Of a stretch of DNA of 64,000 nt, positions 6,289 through 14,905 are shown piece after piece. The translations under genes were made by a program, and so were the position numbers. Origin of the DNA: Marinobacter iranensis (GTDB lineage Bacteria; Pseudomonadota; Gammaproteobacteria; Pseudomonadales; Oleiphilaceae). The notes under the pieces were generated by a model, which ran no database searches, had not been told where the DNA came from, and saw only the letters and a program-made list of their open reading frames with translations. The stretch spans positions 1-64,000 of the forward strand of contig NZ_JANCMW010000006.1 in the NCBI RefSeq assembly GCF_029207565.1, written 5' to 3'. How positions within the stretch are numbered: the first letter of the stretch is position 1; each line of letters opens with the position of its first letter.

Positions 6289-7947
6289 ATGGCTCCTCTC
6301 AGATACTTACGCTGTTTTTTGGCGTTCTTTGCTTTTGTGGTCCTGGCGGGGTGTGGAGGTGGCGGAAGTGATGGCACTTCTGATCCTTCAGATATAGGGT
6401 CCGAATTTTCGGTTTCCCCAGCATCACTCACCTTTTCCGCCAGAATTGATCAGGAAGCCCCGCCCTCCAGACAGATTATAATCACTGCCCGTGAAGCCCA
6501 GACTGAAACTCCCGATACCGTTTACACAGATGACGTAATAGACTCTGCCGATACGACTTTCCCCAGCGACAACACCATGAATATTGAGGTAACGGTCAAG
6601 GCGCCCTACTTTCTTGATGTTGGGGTTCATACAAGCTACCTGGCCGTGGAGAATTCCGGCAAACGCATTACCATTCCCATCACTTACACCATCTCTGACC
6701 TGCCATTGCCAGACCCTGAAATCACCTATGTATCGCCCTATGTCGCCCGGGAGGGCGTTGCGTCAGATGTTGCGCTTCGCGGTCATGGCTTCGACCAGTT
6801 GGACGCCGGCACTCTACCCGCGATCCATGTCGGCAGCGCACCTGCCACCAATGTCGAGATCATCAGCGATTCCCATATAAGCATGACCGTCCCAGGCTTG
6901 AGTGAGGGTATTCACCCGGTGACTCTGTCAGGAAAACTTTCAGGATCTGACGTGGATTTCCCGGGCACGGTGGATCTGCACGTGATCCCGGACCAGACAT
7001 TCCAGTCAGTCGACATCGCTTCTGCCGGTGAAAAAAGCCGGATCATCTTTGACAACCAACGCAGCGCGCTCTACGTGGTCAACCCTACCGTCGGTGTTCT
7101 TGAGCGGTACAGGTTTGATTCCGGAACAAATTGGGAGTTCGATCAGCTCTACCTTGCCGGTGTAAGCGATGCCGCTCTGGCGCCGGATGGTAGGACTCTG
7201 GTGCTGGTAGACGGGATACGGTTCTATGAAGTCGAGCTCGGTACCAACTCAATGACCCTGGGCGACCAGGGTGATGTTGAACTGGGAATCGATTACTCGC
7301 TCGACCACGTCGAGGCGGGGAGCAACGGAGTTATCTATGGCGTTTCCAATGATCAGCGGTCGCCAATTTTTACCTATGATCTCGACTCCGGAAAAACGGG
7401 CACGCTGCAGTTCCGTACCAGCCAGGGTACGCTCGTGAACTATTCCTCCTTCCAGCCAAACCTGTTTTCTTCACCGAACGGAATCGAGATTTTCCTGGGG
7501 GAGCGCAATATTACTACCAGCAGACTTTACAGGCTCACTACTGGCGAAAACATTCCTTCTGAAACCGGTCTCATTCGGGGGACTATCGGTTTTCGGAGCG
7601 CCACATTCTCACCCGATGGATCGCTGATCCTGATCAATGGGGAGGAGCTCTACGATGAAAACCTGGATCTGTTGAGCTCTTTACCTCTGTCCCATACCAG
7701 TTCCACCTTTTCTCCGGATGGCTCAATCGCCTACACGTTTACCCGGTTCAATGGCACGGAATCATACCTGTTAAGTAAGTACGACCTGTCTGACCCGGCA
7801 GCTCCACAGCAGATCGGCGAAACCATAAGTCTGGCTGATGGGCCCAGGGGTGCATTGGGCCTGGCGATATCGAATGACGGCAACACCCTGTTCCTTGCAG
7901 GCGATGAGAAGGTACTGATTGTTGATCTGACCAGCCTCACATTCTGA
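6289..7947 (+). CDS. Lipoprotein with IPT/TIG domain and beta-propeller-like region
   Basis: 552 aa. Signal peptide with lipobox LAGC and Cys22, followed by a Gly/Ser-rich linker. Residues about 40-140 look like a beta-sandwich; 145-235 contain ITYVSPYVAREG ... GHGF ... ITLSG-type elements of an IPT/TIG fold; from about 240 the chain has repeated blades with FSPDGS/LAPDGRT/FSPDGSIA motifs, as in YVTN/WD40-like propellers. Predicted to be anchored to the outer membrane and to bind protein or polysaccharide; no enzyme motif. Followed on the same strand by two more lipoprotein genes. Confidence 0.75.
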   Translation: MAPLRYLRCFLAFFAFVVLAGCGGGGSDGTSDPSDIGSEFSVSPASLTFSARIDQEAPPSRQIIITAREAQTETPDTVYTDDVIDSADTTFPSDNTMNIEVTVKAPYFLDVGVHTSYLAVENSGKRITIPITYTISDLPLPDPEITYVSPYVAREGVASDVALRGHGFDQLDAGTLPAIHVGSAPATNVEIISDSHISMTVPGLSEGIHPVTLSGKLSGSDVDFPGTVDLHVIPDQTFQSVDIASAGEKSRIIFDNQRSALYVVNPTVGVLERYRFDSGTNWEFDQLYLAGVSDAALAPDGRTLVLVDGIRFYEVELGTNSMTLGDQGDVELGIDYSLDHVEAGSNGVIYGVSNDQRSPIFTYDLDSGKTGTLQFRTSQGTLVNYSSFQPNLFSSPNGIEIFLGERNITTSRLYRLTTGENIPSETGLIRGTIGFRSATFSPDGSLILINGEELYDENLDLLSSLPLSHTSSTFSPDGSIAYTFTRFNGTESYLLSKYDLSDPAAPQQIGETISLADGPRGALGLAISNDGNTLFLAGDEKVLIVDLTSLTF

Positions 7948-7979
7948 GCATCAACTGCTTTCAAAACGTTACAATTTTC

Positions 7980-8010
7980 TTGAAATGAACAGAATTTAAT
8001 TATCTATACT
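7980..8010 (+). promoter_or_regulatory. Possible sigma70-type promoter for the lipoprotein pair
   Basis: TTGAAA at 7980-7985 and TATACT at 8005-8010, separated by 19 bases, in an AT-rich gap 36 bases before the 8046 start. Spacing is longer than optimal, so confidence is low. Confidence 0.3.
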
Positions 8011-8045
8011 CTGAACTTCTTCAACATAAGTCACGGATTTAAAGC

Positions 8046-8429
8046 ATGTTTAATTCTTCAGTCAGAATATCTTCTCTCCTCGCCGCCGCCCTTCTTGTGG
8101 GTTGCTCAGCCACCGTTGGTAACCGTGCCGATTTCGAGCAGGTCGAGTTTGCGATTGGTGAAACAAGCAAGCAGGACGTTGCCCAAGCGCTGGGGCTACC
8201 GGCGGAGGTCAAAAATGAGTCCGGTATGTTGTTGTGGGGCTATACCGCCTCTCCCCGCCTGTCCGGGTTTATCATTCCGGTCCCTGTCGATGCGACCTCC
8301 GTCAACATGCAGCATGTCACTATCGATGAGGTTGCGGGAGAAGAATTCGAGAATGCGGCCATGGTTTATGGCTTCGATGAAAGCGGTGTTTTACGGCAGG
8401 TTTTAGATCAACGAAAAGGTGAAGAATAA
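8046..8429 (+). CDS. Small lipoprotein with BamE/SmpA-like fold
   Basis: 127 aa. Signal peptide ending LLVGC with lipidated Cys20. The mature part has VEFAIGETSKQDVAQALGLPAEV followed by a WGY strand, the helix-plus-strands pattern of SmpA/OmlA (BamE)-like domains, which often occur in short outer-membrane lipoproteins. It is not BamE itself by length and context. One base separates its stop from the next lipoprotein ATG, so the two are probably co-transcribed and may act together. Confidence 0.7.
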   Translation: MFNSSVRISSLLAAALLVGCSATVGNRADFEQVEFAIGETSKQDVAQALGLPAEVKNESGMLLWGYTASPRLSGFIIPVPVDATSVNMQHVTIDEVAGEEFENAAMVYGFDESGVLRQVLDQRKGEE

Positions 8430-8430
8430 G

Positions 8431-9129
8431 ATGCTGAGACTGTTAACGGTAGTTTTCTCTCTGGTAGTTTTGTCCGGTTGCGCGACACCGTCTCTGACCC
8501 CCGATATCGCAAGTGGGATTGAGAACGGGAAGCTGGCGACAGCAGCTTACGTCGTTGACAAAAAGGTCACTTATAACGAGATGGTATACAAAGTCCTCTG
8601 GAACGAAACGCGCACGCAGGAAGCCGTATTCGAAGGCTTCTGGGACATAGACCAGGAGTATACAGACAAGCTGACGGCGGCCGCTTCAAGCCAGAACCTA
8701 AATGCCGAACCCGCTGCTTCAGTTGTTTCCCCGGAATCCTATGAAGAATTTGAGAAAAGCGTATTCAAGTCTCCGCAACTGGATTCCGAGGGAGCACCAG
8801 TGGGCCTTAACCTGACCGAGAAGTTTCGGACTGAGCTCACCCAGGCGGGCTATGAGTACCTGATGGCGCTCAGGTCATCTGGCATCTTTGTCCAGTCAAA
8901 TGCGATAACAGACACCGCAATCTTGACAATCCCATCGGCCATTTTTGTGGTGGATCTTTCCGAAGATAAGATTGTACACGTCAGCGATTTTCCCATTCAG
9001 GGGTTTCCAGAATTCGAGGAGTCGGTCAGGGAGCTTGAAGACAACGGCCTCATCCTGATTCGAGAAGCAACTAAAGAGAGACTTGATGAAGGGTTGCAGG
9101 CACATCTGGAATCGATGTTCGCAGAGTAG
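8431..9129 (+). CDS. Lipoprotein of unknown function
   Basis: 232 aa from ATG 8431, which has AAGGTGA about ten bases upstream; a GTG at 8419 overlapping the previous gene is the alternative. Signal peptide MLRLLTVVFSLVVLSGC with lipobox Cys17. The mature protein is acidic, with no motif I recognise. Coupled to the BamE-like lipoprotein upstream. Its stop is followed within six bases by a 27-bp copy of an ABM gene segment, marking a block boundary. Confidence 0.65.
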   Translation: MLRLLTVVFSLVVLSGCATPSLTPDIASGIENGKLATAAYVVDKKVTYNEMVYKVLWNETRTQEAVFEGFWDIDQEYTDKLTAAASSQNLNAEPAASVVSPESYEEFEKSVFKSPQLDSEGAPVGLNLTEKFRTELTQAGYEYLMALRSSGIFVQSNAITDTAILTIPSAIFVVDLSEDKIVHVSDFPIQGFPEFEESVRELEDNGLILIREATKERLDEGLQAHLESMFAE

Positions 9130-9134
9130 CAGAA

Positions 9135-9161
9135 ATCAGGAGGCCCAGAGCCTTGGCCATC
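9135..9161 (+). repeat. ABM gene fragment scar at block boundary
   Basis: 27 bp matching ABM codons at 2399-2425 in 23 positions (ATCAGGA-GCCCA...CTTGGCCATC). It fills most of the 33-bp gap between the lipoprotein stop (9129) and the converging regulator gene stop (9163). Confidence 0.65.
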
Positions 9162-9162
9162 G

Positions 9163-10215
9163 TCATCGGTTCAGCGGTACACCATCAGGAGTGATGCTTT
9201 GCAAGGTTCGACGCAGGGCACCGAACCGGCGCCGGTACTGGCCTGGGGTCAGACCCACCTCCCGCCGAAACAGGCGGGAGAAAAAGCTCATATCCTCATA
9301 TCCCACTTCCCCGGCAATGGCTTCGATGGACGTATCTGTTGACTCCAGTAGCTGTTTGGCTTCTTCCAGGCGCAAGGTGTGCACGTACTGAATGGGTGTC
9401 ATGCCGGTAGCTTTCTGAAAGCGGCGTTTGAATGAGCGTTCGGACAGACCACTCATCTGCATCATCGCAGCAACGGGGCAGTGGGTATCGTAATGCTCCG
9501 CCACCCAGGACTGACACTCACCGATGATGGGGTCGTCGGACTGTCGGGTGCGGGCCAACAGTGCATAGGGTTGTTGGCCGGCACTGTGCCAGTCGATCAG
9601 GTATATTTTGGCCACTTCCTGTGCCTGGCGCAGCCCCAGAGTGCGCGCAATCAGGTACAGGGCCAGATCCTGCCAGGAGGTGCCGCCGCCAGCCATCACC
9701 AGCCGGTGCTCGCGGCCACTGACCACCAGGGAACGCTTGGGGTGAACACGAACGGACGGGTAGCGTTCGCGCATAACATCGCAGTAGCCCCAGTGACTGG
9801 TGGCATCCATATTGTTCAGAAGACCGGCCTCCGCCAGCAGCAGGGTGCCTGAACACGCGGCAGCCAGCAGTGTTCCTTTTTCATAACAGGCTTGCAGCCA
9901 GGCCAGCTCCTGCTCGAACCGCCCCGCTACAGGCTCATCTGGAGCGATAAACAGGTCCGGCAGGCAAATAATATCCAGTGGTTGCTCCGCATTGATTTTC
10001 GCTTCGACTTCCACCCTGATGCCGTTGCAGATGGTCGCAAAGCCGGTTTCCCTGCCCACAAGCCGGGGCTCATAAACGCCTTCGCCAGGCACCCCATGCT
10101 GCAGCAGGTGCCAGTCTCGCTGTACCGATTTGAACAGATCGTACATGCCGAAAAGCGTGCCTGAAGTGGATTCCGGCGTGACGAGCAGGGCAACGGAAAT
10201 CTTGTGCATGTTCAT
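9163..10215 (-). CDS. GlxA family transcriptional regulator (DJ-1/PfpI-like plus AraC HTH)
   Basis: 350 aa from the ATG at 10215. The N-terminal ~190 residues form a DJ-1/PfpI glutaminase-like domain (KISVALLVTPES opening, CLPDLFI, and a nucleophile-elbow-like AACSGTLLLAEAGLL). The C-terminal ~100 residues are a double helix-turn-helix AraC domain (MSGLSERSFKRRFQKATG, IAGEVGYEDMSFFSRLFRRE). Such GlxA-type proteins sense small metabolites. It is divergent from the methyltransferase at 10328 with a ~110-bp gap, so it probably controls that gene. Confidence 0.85.
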   Translation of the reverse strand: MNMHKISVALLVTPESTSGTLFGMYDLFKSVQRDWHLLQHGVPGEGVYEPRLVGRETGFATICNGIRVEVEAKINAEQPLDIICLPDLFIAPDEPVAGRFEQELAWLQACYEKGTLLAAACSGTLLLAEAGLLNNMDATSHWGYCDVMRERYPSVRVHPKRSLVVSGREHRLVMAGGGTSWQDLALYLIARTLGLRQAQEVAKIYLIDWHSAGQQPYALLARTRQSDDPIIGECQSWVAEHYDTHCPVAAMMQMSGLSERSFKRRFQKATGMTPIQYVHTLRLEEAKQLLESTDTSIEAIAGEVGYEDMSFFSRLFRREVGLTPGQYRRRFGALRRTLQSITPDGVPLNR

Positions 10216-10327
10216 GGGAATCTGACGGTGGCAGAAACAGCCAAATTGGGTACTTTTTGACCTTAGCACTCGGGTGGCACCAAGGCTAGCCTGAAACCTC
10301 CATTGATCCTGATTGAAGGAAGCTGCC

Positions 10328-11422
10328 ATGAACTCGCTAGCACAACCAACCCGAAAAGCCTTTGACGAAGAACGTTTCGCACAGCACGAGGAACGCTATG
10401 TAAACGCCCTGAACGACGCCGGCATGTTGCTGATGGTGTCCATCGGTCATCGCCTGGGGCTGTTCGACGCCATGCACGGTGCCGGTCCCTTGAGCAGCTC
10501 CGCGTTAGCTCACAATACCGGTTTGCAGGAACGGTATGTGCGCGAATGGCTGGGCGCGTTGGTGGCGGGCCGTGTGATTGAGAACGATCCCGAAACAAAC
10601 ACCTATCAACTGCCCGATGAGTGGGCCGCTCTCCTGTCAAGCGCGGCGGAGGTAACCATGGCGGTTTACGCCCAGTTCATACCACTGCTTGGCAAGGTGG
10701 AAGACGACATACTGCACTGCTTCCGTGAGGGCGGCGGCGTGCCCTACGAACGTTACGAGCGCTTCCACGAAGTAATGGCGGAGGACAGCAGCCAGACGGT
10801 GTTGGCAGCACTGTTCGATGGCATTCTGCCCCTGGCCGAAGGCATCGAGCAACGGCTGATCCAGGGCATCCGGGTGTTGGACGTGGGGTGCGGGCGCGGC
10901 AAAGCGCTGATCGAAATGGCCACACGCTTTCCCGCCAGCACGTTCACCGGTTATGACCTGTCTGAGGAAGCCATACGATGGGCTCAAGACGAAGCACAGA
11001 AGCGGGGGCTGGAGAATATCCGTTTCGAGGTGCGTGACCTGACCGACTTCGATCAAACAGCACCAGAGGCGAGCTTTGAGTTTATCACCACTTTCGATGC
11101 CATCCATGACCAGGCCAAACCGCTGAACGTACTGAAGGGCATTCGCAAGGCGTTAACGCCAGACGGGGTCTATCTGGCCCAGGACATACGCGGCACCAGC
11201 CACCACCATAGTGATGCGGACCACCCGATGGGGGCATTTTTGTACGCGATTTCCTGCATGCACTGCATGACCGTTTCCCTGGCTCAGGGGGGCGAGGGGC
11301 TGGGAACCATGTGGGGCCGGGAGCGCGCGCTGGATTATATGCAACGTGCGGGCTTCACCAGAGTGGGCGTGCACGAACTGGAACACGACATCCAGAACGA
11401 CTACTTTGTCTGTCGTCCCTGA
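10328..11422 (+). CDS. Class I SAM-dependent methyltransferase with N-terminal winged helix
   Basis: 364 aa. Residues ~35-100 form a winged-helix dimerisation region (LGLFDAMHGAGPLSSSALA). The Rossmann methyltransferase core has motif I VLDVGCGRGKALIEMA, an acidic GYDLSEEAI, and FITTFDAIHDQ plus VYLAQDIRGTS downstream. A His/Cys-rich patch (TSHHHSDADHPMG and AISCMHCM) is unusual. Related to the Rv2258c-like group with unknown substrates. ATG 10328 has GAAGGAAGC upstream. Divergent from a GlxA-type regulator, its likely controller. Confidence 0.85.
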   Translation: MNSLAQPTRKAFDEERFAQHEERYVNALNDAGMLLMVSIGHRLGLFDAMHGAGPLSSSALAHNTGLQERYVREWLGALVAGRVIENDPETNTYQLPDEWAALLSSAAEVTMAVYAQFIPLLGKVEDDILHCFREGGGVPYERYERFHEVMAEDSSQTVLAALFDGILPLAEGIEQRLIQGIRVLDVGCGRGKALIEMATRFPASTFTGYDLSEEAIRWAQDEAQKRGLENIRFEVRDLTDFDQTAPEASFEFITTFDAIHDQAKPLNVLKGIRKALTPDGVYLAQDIRGTSHHHSDADHPMGAFLYAISCMHCMTVSLAQGGEGLGTMWGRERALDYMQRAGFTRVGVHELEHDIQNDYFVCRP

Positions 11423-11562
11423 ATTTCGTTTTCCGGCGATTGAGCATCGAAAGCACATTGCTTGAGCCGAACATTGTAGCCGTCGCATTCCCGGCGGCTA
11501 CGCTAATGGGCAAATGAAGAGAATGAGCTCCAATTATGCCGTCTGAGCTCTGGTGGCAGTAC

Positions 11563-11605
11563 GCGGGATTGCCGGGCCCTTTGGCTGGGGCGGAGTGTGT
11601 TTGCT
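11563..11605 (+). repeat. Duplicated 3' end of the HxlR gene (scar)
   Basis: 43 bp matching 14810-14858, the end of the HxlR gene, with a six-base deletion and one substitution (GCGGGATTGCCGGG ... GGGGCGGAGTGTGTTTGCT). It lies on the far side of the AbiE toxin-antitoxin pair, so the pair and the nitrilase/HxlR genes are bracketed by the same sequence in direct orientation. Confidence 0.8.
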
Positions 11606-11632
11606 GACACGTCGGCCATATTCATTTTTTTG

Positions 11633-12547
11633 CTAGGCGTCCAACAGATTTGCTAGCTTCTGAAAATTATCCAGCGCCTGAGCGAAATCAATCCGCTCAT
11701 CGTCAGGGGCATAGGACATAGCATCCACAAATTGCTGATACTCCTCCCGGTAGAGGGCGTCGCTCTGCATGATAGTTGACGCTTTCAGCGCGGCGTCTTT
11801 CAAAGCCATACTAACCCGACGGTTCAGCCTTTCCTGGTCGGTCGCAAAGGAGTCAAGTGTGGTAGCAACGAAGAGGGCATTGTCCTCTTCAACCATGTCT
11901 TTCAGGGCGCTTAAGTCATGAAGGTGGCGAAGCATAGCCGGGTCGTCTTTCTCGTCTTCCCTGTCCCGCTTATGAACCCGCCAGACAAGGCTACTGAACT
12001 TATCCGCCGCTATCTCTACCGGTGAGAGGCAGAGAAATCCGGTTTCGTCCGGATCATCCTTATAACGAGCAATCATGGAGGCTATGGGGCGGTGTTTGGG
12101 GTCTAGTCGAGGCTGGGTATAACTAAACTCTATCTGAAGTTCGGGTCTAATCCCTTGAGGGGTTTCAAATTCTTTGGGGTAAGCGAGTTGAATCTTGAAG
12201 CCCAGGCCGTCGACGACAATATCGCCATCTCCAAATGAGATGCCTTCAATTTCGCGCAATACACCGATAACACCTTTTCGAAAGGAACTTTTTTGCTTTT
12301 TAAGCTGACTGGCGCTATGCGTTCCTTCTATTCGCGCCCTGAAATCAAGGTCTTCGGAAAATCGTTTCAAAAGACCATGACCGTTGGAGAGGCTAGTTCC
12401 GCCAGTAAAAATGGTAGTAATGCCCTCATGGGAGTGACCAGAGAGAGCTTCCAACACCCTAACAGCGTGCCAGTCCTTTTCGATAAAGGCCGGGTCTATA
12501 CCCTCTTCCCTGGATAGATATTCTGCGACATCCTTGTCAAGCGACAT
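11633..12547 (-). CDS. abiEii: AbiEii/AbiGii-type nucleotidyltransferase toxin
   Basis: 304 aa. N-terminal nucleotidyltransferase: IFTGGTSLSNGHGLLKRFSEDLDFR contains the Gly-Gly-Thr-Ser turn and the acidic metal motif (SEDLD) of the AbiEii family. Further conserved blocks are LQIEFSYTQPR and LSPVEIAADKFSSLVWR (the lysine/arginine helix typical of DUF1814/AbiEii). In type IV AbiE systems the toxin is a GTP-preferring nucleotidyltransferase that halts growth, some acting in phage defence. It overlaps the antitoxin gene by 11 bases and is cotranscribed. All motifs look intact. Confidence 0.9.
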   Translation of the reverse strand: MSLDKDVAEYLSREEGIDPAFIEKDWHAVRVLEALSGHSHEGITTIFTGGTSLSNGHGLLKRFSEDLDFRARIEGTHSASQLKKQKSSFRKGVIGVLREIEGISFGDGDIVVDGLGFKIQLAYPKEFETPQGIRPELQIEFSYTQPRLDPKHRPIASMIARYKDDPDETGFLCLSPVEIAADKFSSLVWRVHKRDREDEKDDPAMLRHLHDLSALKDMVEEDNALFVATTLDSFATDQERLNRRVSMALKDAALKASTIMQSDALYREEYQQFVDAMSYAPDDERIDFAQALDNFQKLANLLDA

Positions 12548-12947
12548 GCTCTAGTTTTACCGACTGTCCGTTATAGCCCATTTTGCGTGATACACGCCCT
12601 TTTACACCTATTACCCGCCCCGTCGGGACCTGCGTTGACCTGCCGCTGTTGTAGAGTTCCTTGGCGGTCGAGGCAACCACCTTCACCCCTAGCTTGTTCA
12701 ACGCTTCTTCAGCCAAGGCAGGCAAGGGCTTCTTTGGTACGATCTTGCCAGAATACGGTGATCTCTCAGCTTTGGCGTATAAACCATAGCCGAACCTGAT
12801 AACAATCCCATCAGCCATAAGATCACGCAACACACGACCTACCTGATCTCTTCCAGAGAGGTCAAGGAAGTCCTTCGGCGTAAAGACAGTATCCTTACTC
12901 CGGCTTAGACGGTATTTGATCTTACTTTTAAGCGTGGTCAGAGCCAT
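12537..12947 (-). CDS. AbiEi-like (DUF6088) winged-helix antitoxin
   Basis: 136 aa from ATG 12947. N-terminal winged helix (SRSKDTVFTPKDFLDLSG, VGRVLRDLMADGIVIRFGYG LYAKA) matches the DUF6088/type IV AbiEi antitoxin layout, with a C-terminal region about PLPALAEEALNKLGVKV. Such antitoxins bind their own promoter and counter the nucleotidyltransferase indirectly. Upstream direct repeats at 12959-12995 are the probable operator. The gene and its leader are more AT-rich than neighbours, consistent with transfer. Confidence 0.85.
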   Translation of the reverse strand: MALTTLKSKIKYRLSRSKDTVFTPKDFLDLSGRDQVGRVLRDLMADGIVIRFGYGLYAKAERSPYSGKIVPKKPLPALAEEALNKLGVKVVASTAKELYNSGRSTQVPTGRVIGVKGRVSRKMGYNGQSVKLEHVA

Positions 12948-12958
12948 CACCAACTCCA

Positions 12959-12995
12959 CAAAAATACGACAGCCAACAATTGCAAAAATACGACA
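12959..12995 (-). promoter_or_regulatory. Direct-repeat operator of the AbiEi-like antitoxin
   Basis: On the minus strand TGTCGTATTTTTG occurs twice, at 12995-12983 and 12971-12959, with starts 24 bases apart, ending 12 bases before the antitoxin ATG. The rest of the leader to about 13080 is strongly AT-rich and presumably holds the promoter. Direct repeats upstream of AbiEi-type genes are the known autoregulatory sites. Confidence 0.7.
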
Positions 12996-13115
12996 CGATG
13001 TTTTAATTTACAAGAATTTATTTTATTAAAAATCATATATTTGATTAATTGTATTATTTTAATCGAAGGCATAAATTACGAAACCATCGAAATGGGAAAT
13101 GTACCATTTTCCACC

Positions 13116-14054
13116 CTACTCATTGAAACTCACCGGCCTTTGCGGCCGGGTGTTTACCTGCAGTGAGAATATGTCCGGCCGGGCGTAGTGGCCGACGATA
13201 TCCAGGCTGCGCCTTGCCGCGTTCACGTCGCTGACATTAATGTCGGCGATCAGCAGGCCGGTTTCTTTGCGCAGGGGGCCGGCGACGATTTCCCCGGCGG
13301 GCGAAATGACCACCGAATCTCCGGAGTTGATCCATTCTTCCTTGTCCGGATACAGGCGTTCGACCTCCGGGAAGTCCGCAGGCAGGTCGCTCGTGCGCAG
13401 CACATTGCCCGCGCCGAGCACCCAGCATCCCCCTTCCCTCGCAATATGCTGAAGGGTGCGAATCCAGCGGTCGCCGCTGTCGTAGGTGGGGGCGATGTAG
13501 ATATCAATGCCCTGGGCGAACAACGCGTAGCGCGCCAGTGGCATGTAGTTTTCCCAGCACACCAGTGACCCGACCCGGCCAACGGGGGTATCGATGACTT
13601 TCATCCCGCTGGCATCGCCGAAACCCCATACCATGCGTTCCGGGTTGGTGGGCATGAGTTTGCGGTGGCAGTTCTGCACCGTACCCTGCGGGCTGATGGT
13701 GATTACCGAGTTATAGAGGGTGGCCCGGCTGGTGTCTTCGTCGCGCTCATCGATGCCGCACACAATGGTCACCTGCATTTCTTTGGCAACCTCCAGCAGG
13801 GGGCGCAACTGGTCAGATCCGAGCTGGACGGCGTTGCCCAGCAGGCGCCCGTGCAACTGCTCCGACAACCCCCAATCGCCGCCCGGTTTCAGCCGCCATA
13901 TCCAGGCGGGATAGCCGGGGATGAAGGCTTCCGAGAAAACGATCAGCCGGGCTCCCTGGTTGGCGGCATCCTGTACCAGTTGTACCGCCCTTTCGATGGT
14001 CTTATCCCGGTCCAGAAAGACCGGTGGTTCCTGAACGATGGCGAGCCTGATCAT
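13116..14054 (-). CDS. Carbon-nitrogen hydrolase, nitrilase family
   Basis: 312 aa from ATG 14054 with GGGGAAC upstream. Catalytic triad is complete: Glu42 (VFSEAFIPGYP), Lys132 (HRKLMPT) and Cys166 (LVCWENYMP). The extended FIPGYPAWIW and CWENYMPLARYAL motifs are those of true nitrilases (branch 1) rather than amidases, so it probably converts nitriles R-CN to acids plus ammonia. Cytoplasmic. It is divergent from an HxlR regulator 144 bases away, its likely controller. Confidence 0.9.
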   Translation of the reverse strand: MIRLAIVQEPPVFLDRDKTIERAVQLVQDAANQGARLIVFSEAFIPGYPAWIWRLKPGGDWGLSEQLHGRLLGNAVQLGSDQLRPLLEVAKEMQVTIVCGIDERDEDTSRATLYNSVITISPQGTVQNCHRKLMPTNPERMVWGFGDASGMKVIDTPVGRVGSLVCWENYMPLARYALFAQGIDIYIAPTYDSGDRWIRTLQHIAREGGCWVLGAGNVLRTSDLPADFPEVERLYPDKEEWINSGDSVVISPAGEIVAGPLRKETGLLIADINVSDVNAARRSLDIVGHYARPDIFSLQVNTRPQRPVSFNE

Positions 14055-14198
14055 GTTGTTCCCCTTTACCGTGGCGTCTGAAATCACTATCTCCCCGGGC
14101 AGGTGCGGGCGATAGTCCAGAAAATGGAGCGCCAGCCGTACTGAAAAGGACTAGGATGAAAAGTCGGGGCACTCACGCCGCCCATGGAGCCAACGCTC

Positions 14199-14873
14199 AT
14201 GACCAACTATGGACAGTTCTGTACCGTTGCCCGGGGTTCGGAAATACTCGGCGAGCGATGGACACCGCTGGTGGTGCGGGAGCTGCTGTGTGGCAGCACC
14301 CATTTCAACGAGATCCGGCGGGGGTTGCCGCGAATGTCGGCAACGCTTCTGGCCCAGCGCCTGAAAAAGCTTGAGGAGGTGGGCGTGCTTCGGCGGGTGC
14401 AGGAGGGCAGCCGCCAGGAGTATGTGCTTACACCGGCGGGTGAGGAGCTGCGCCCGATCATCCTGGCCATTGGTCACTGGGGGGCACGATGGATTGGCAG
14501 CCGGTTGCAGGCAAACCAGCTGGATGCCGGCTTCCTGATGTGGGATATCCGCCGTTTCGCACACATTGACGAATTCCCCTCCGACCGCAAAGTGGTCATC
14601 CATTTTTTCCTGAATGATGCCCGGCAACGGGAACGGCATTGGTGGCTGGTGGTTGCCAACGGCGAGATCGACCTGTGCCGTGAAGACCCGGGCCACGAGC
14701 TGACCCTGGTGGTGGAGGCCAGCGTTGCCAGCCTGACCGAAATCTGGACCGGCGACAGTGACCCGGATGCCGAGCAACAGGCGCGCCGGCTGCTTGTCCG
14801 TGGCAGCAAGCGGGATTGCCGGGACCTTTGGCAGTGGCTGGGGCGGAGTGTGTTTGCTTCCAGTAAAGGTTGA
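14199..14873 (+). CDS. HxlR family transcriptional regulator
   Basis: 224 aa from ATG 14199 (GGAG nine bases upstream); an in-frame ATG at 14184 would add five residues. Winged helix with the HxlR signature CTVARGSEILGERWTPLVVRELL, FNEIRRGLPRMSATLLAQRL and a wing SRQEYVLTPAGEEL. The C-terminal ~110 residues form an SCP2-like or other ligand domain seen in long HxlR proteins. Divergent from the nitrilase gene. Its last ~49 bp are duplicated at 11563-11605. Confidence 0.85.
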   Translation: MTNYGQFCTVARGSEILGERWTPLVVRELLCGSTHFNEIRRGLPRMSATLLAQRLKKLEEVGVLRRVQEGSRQEYVLTPAGEELRPIILAIGHWGARWIGSRLQANQLDAGFLMWDIRRFAHIDEFPSDRKVVIHFFLNDARQRERHWWLVVANGEIDLCREDPGHELTLVVEASVASLTEIWTGDSDPDAEQQARRLLVRGSKRDCRDLWQWLGRSVFASSKG

Positions 14874-14905
14874 AGGGGACTCGAATCTACCGCTGGCCAA
14901 CGAAA

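Noticed and set aside
11476..11501. GTAGCCG/CGGCTAC hairpin after the methyltransferase
   Set aside because: Perfect 7-bp arms but no T tract and a 12-base loop; not convincing as a terminator.
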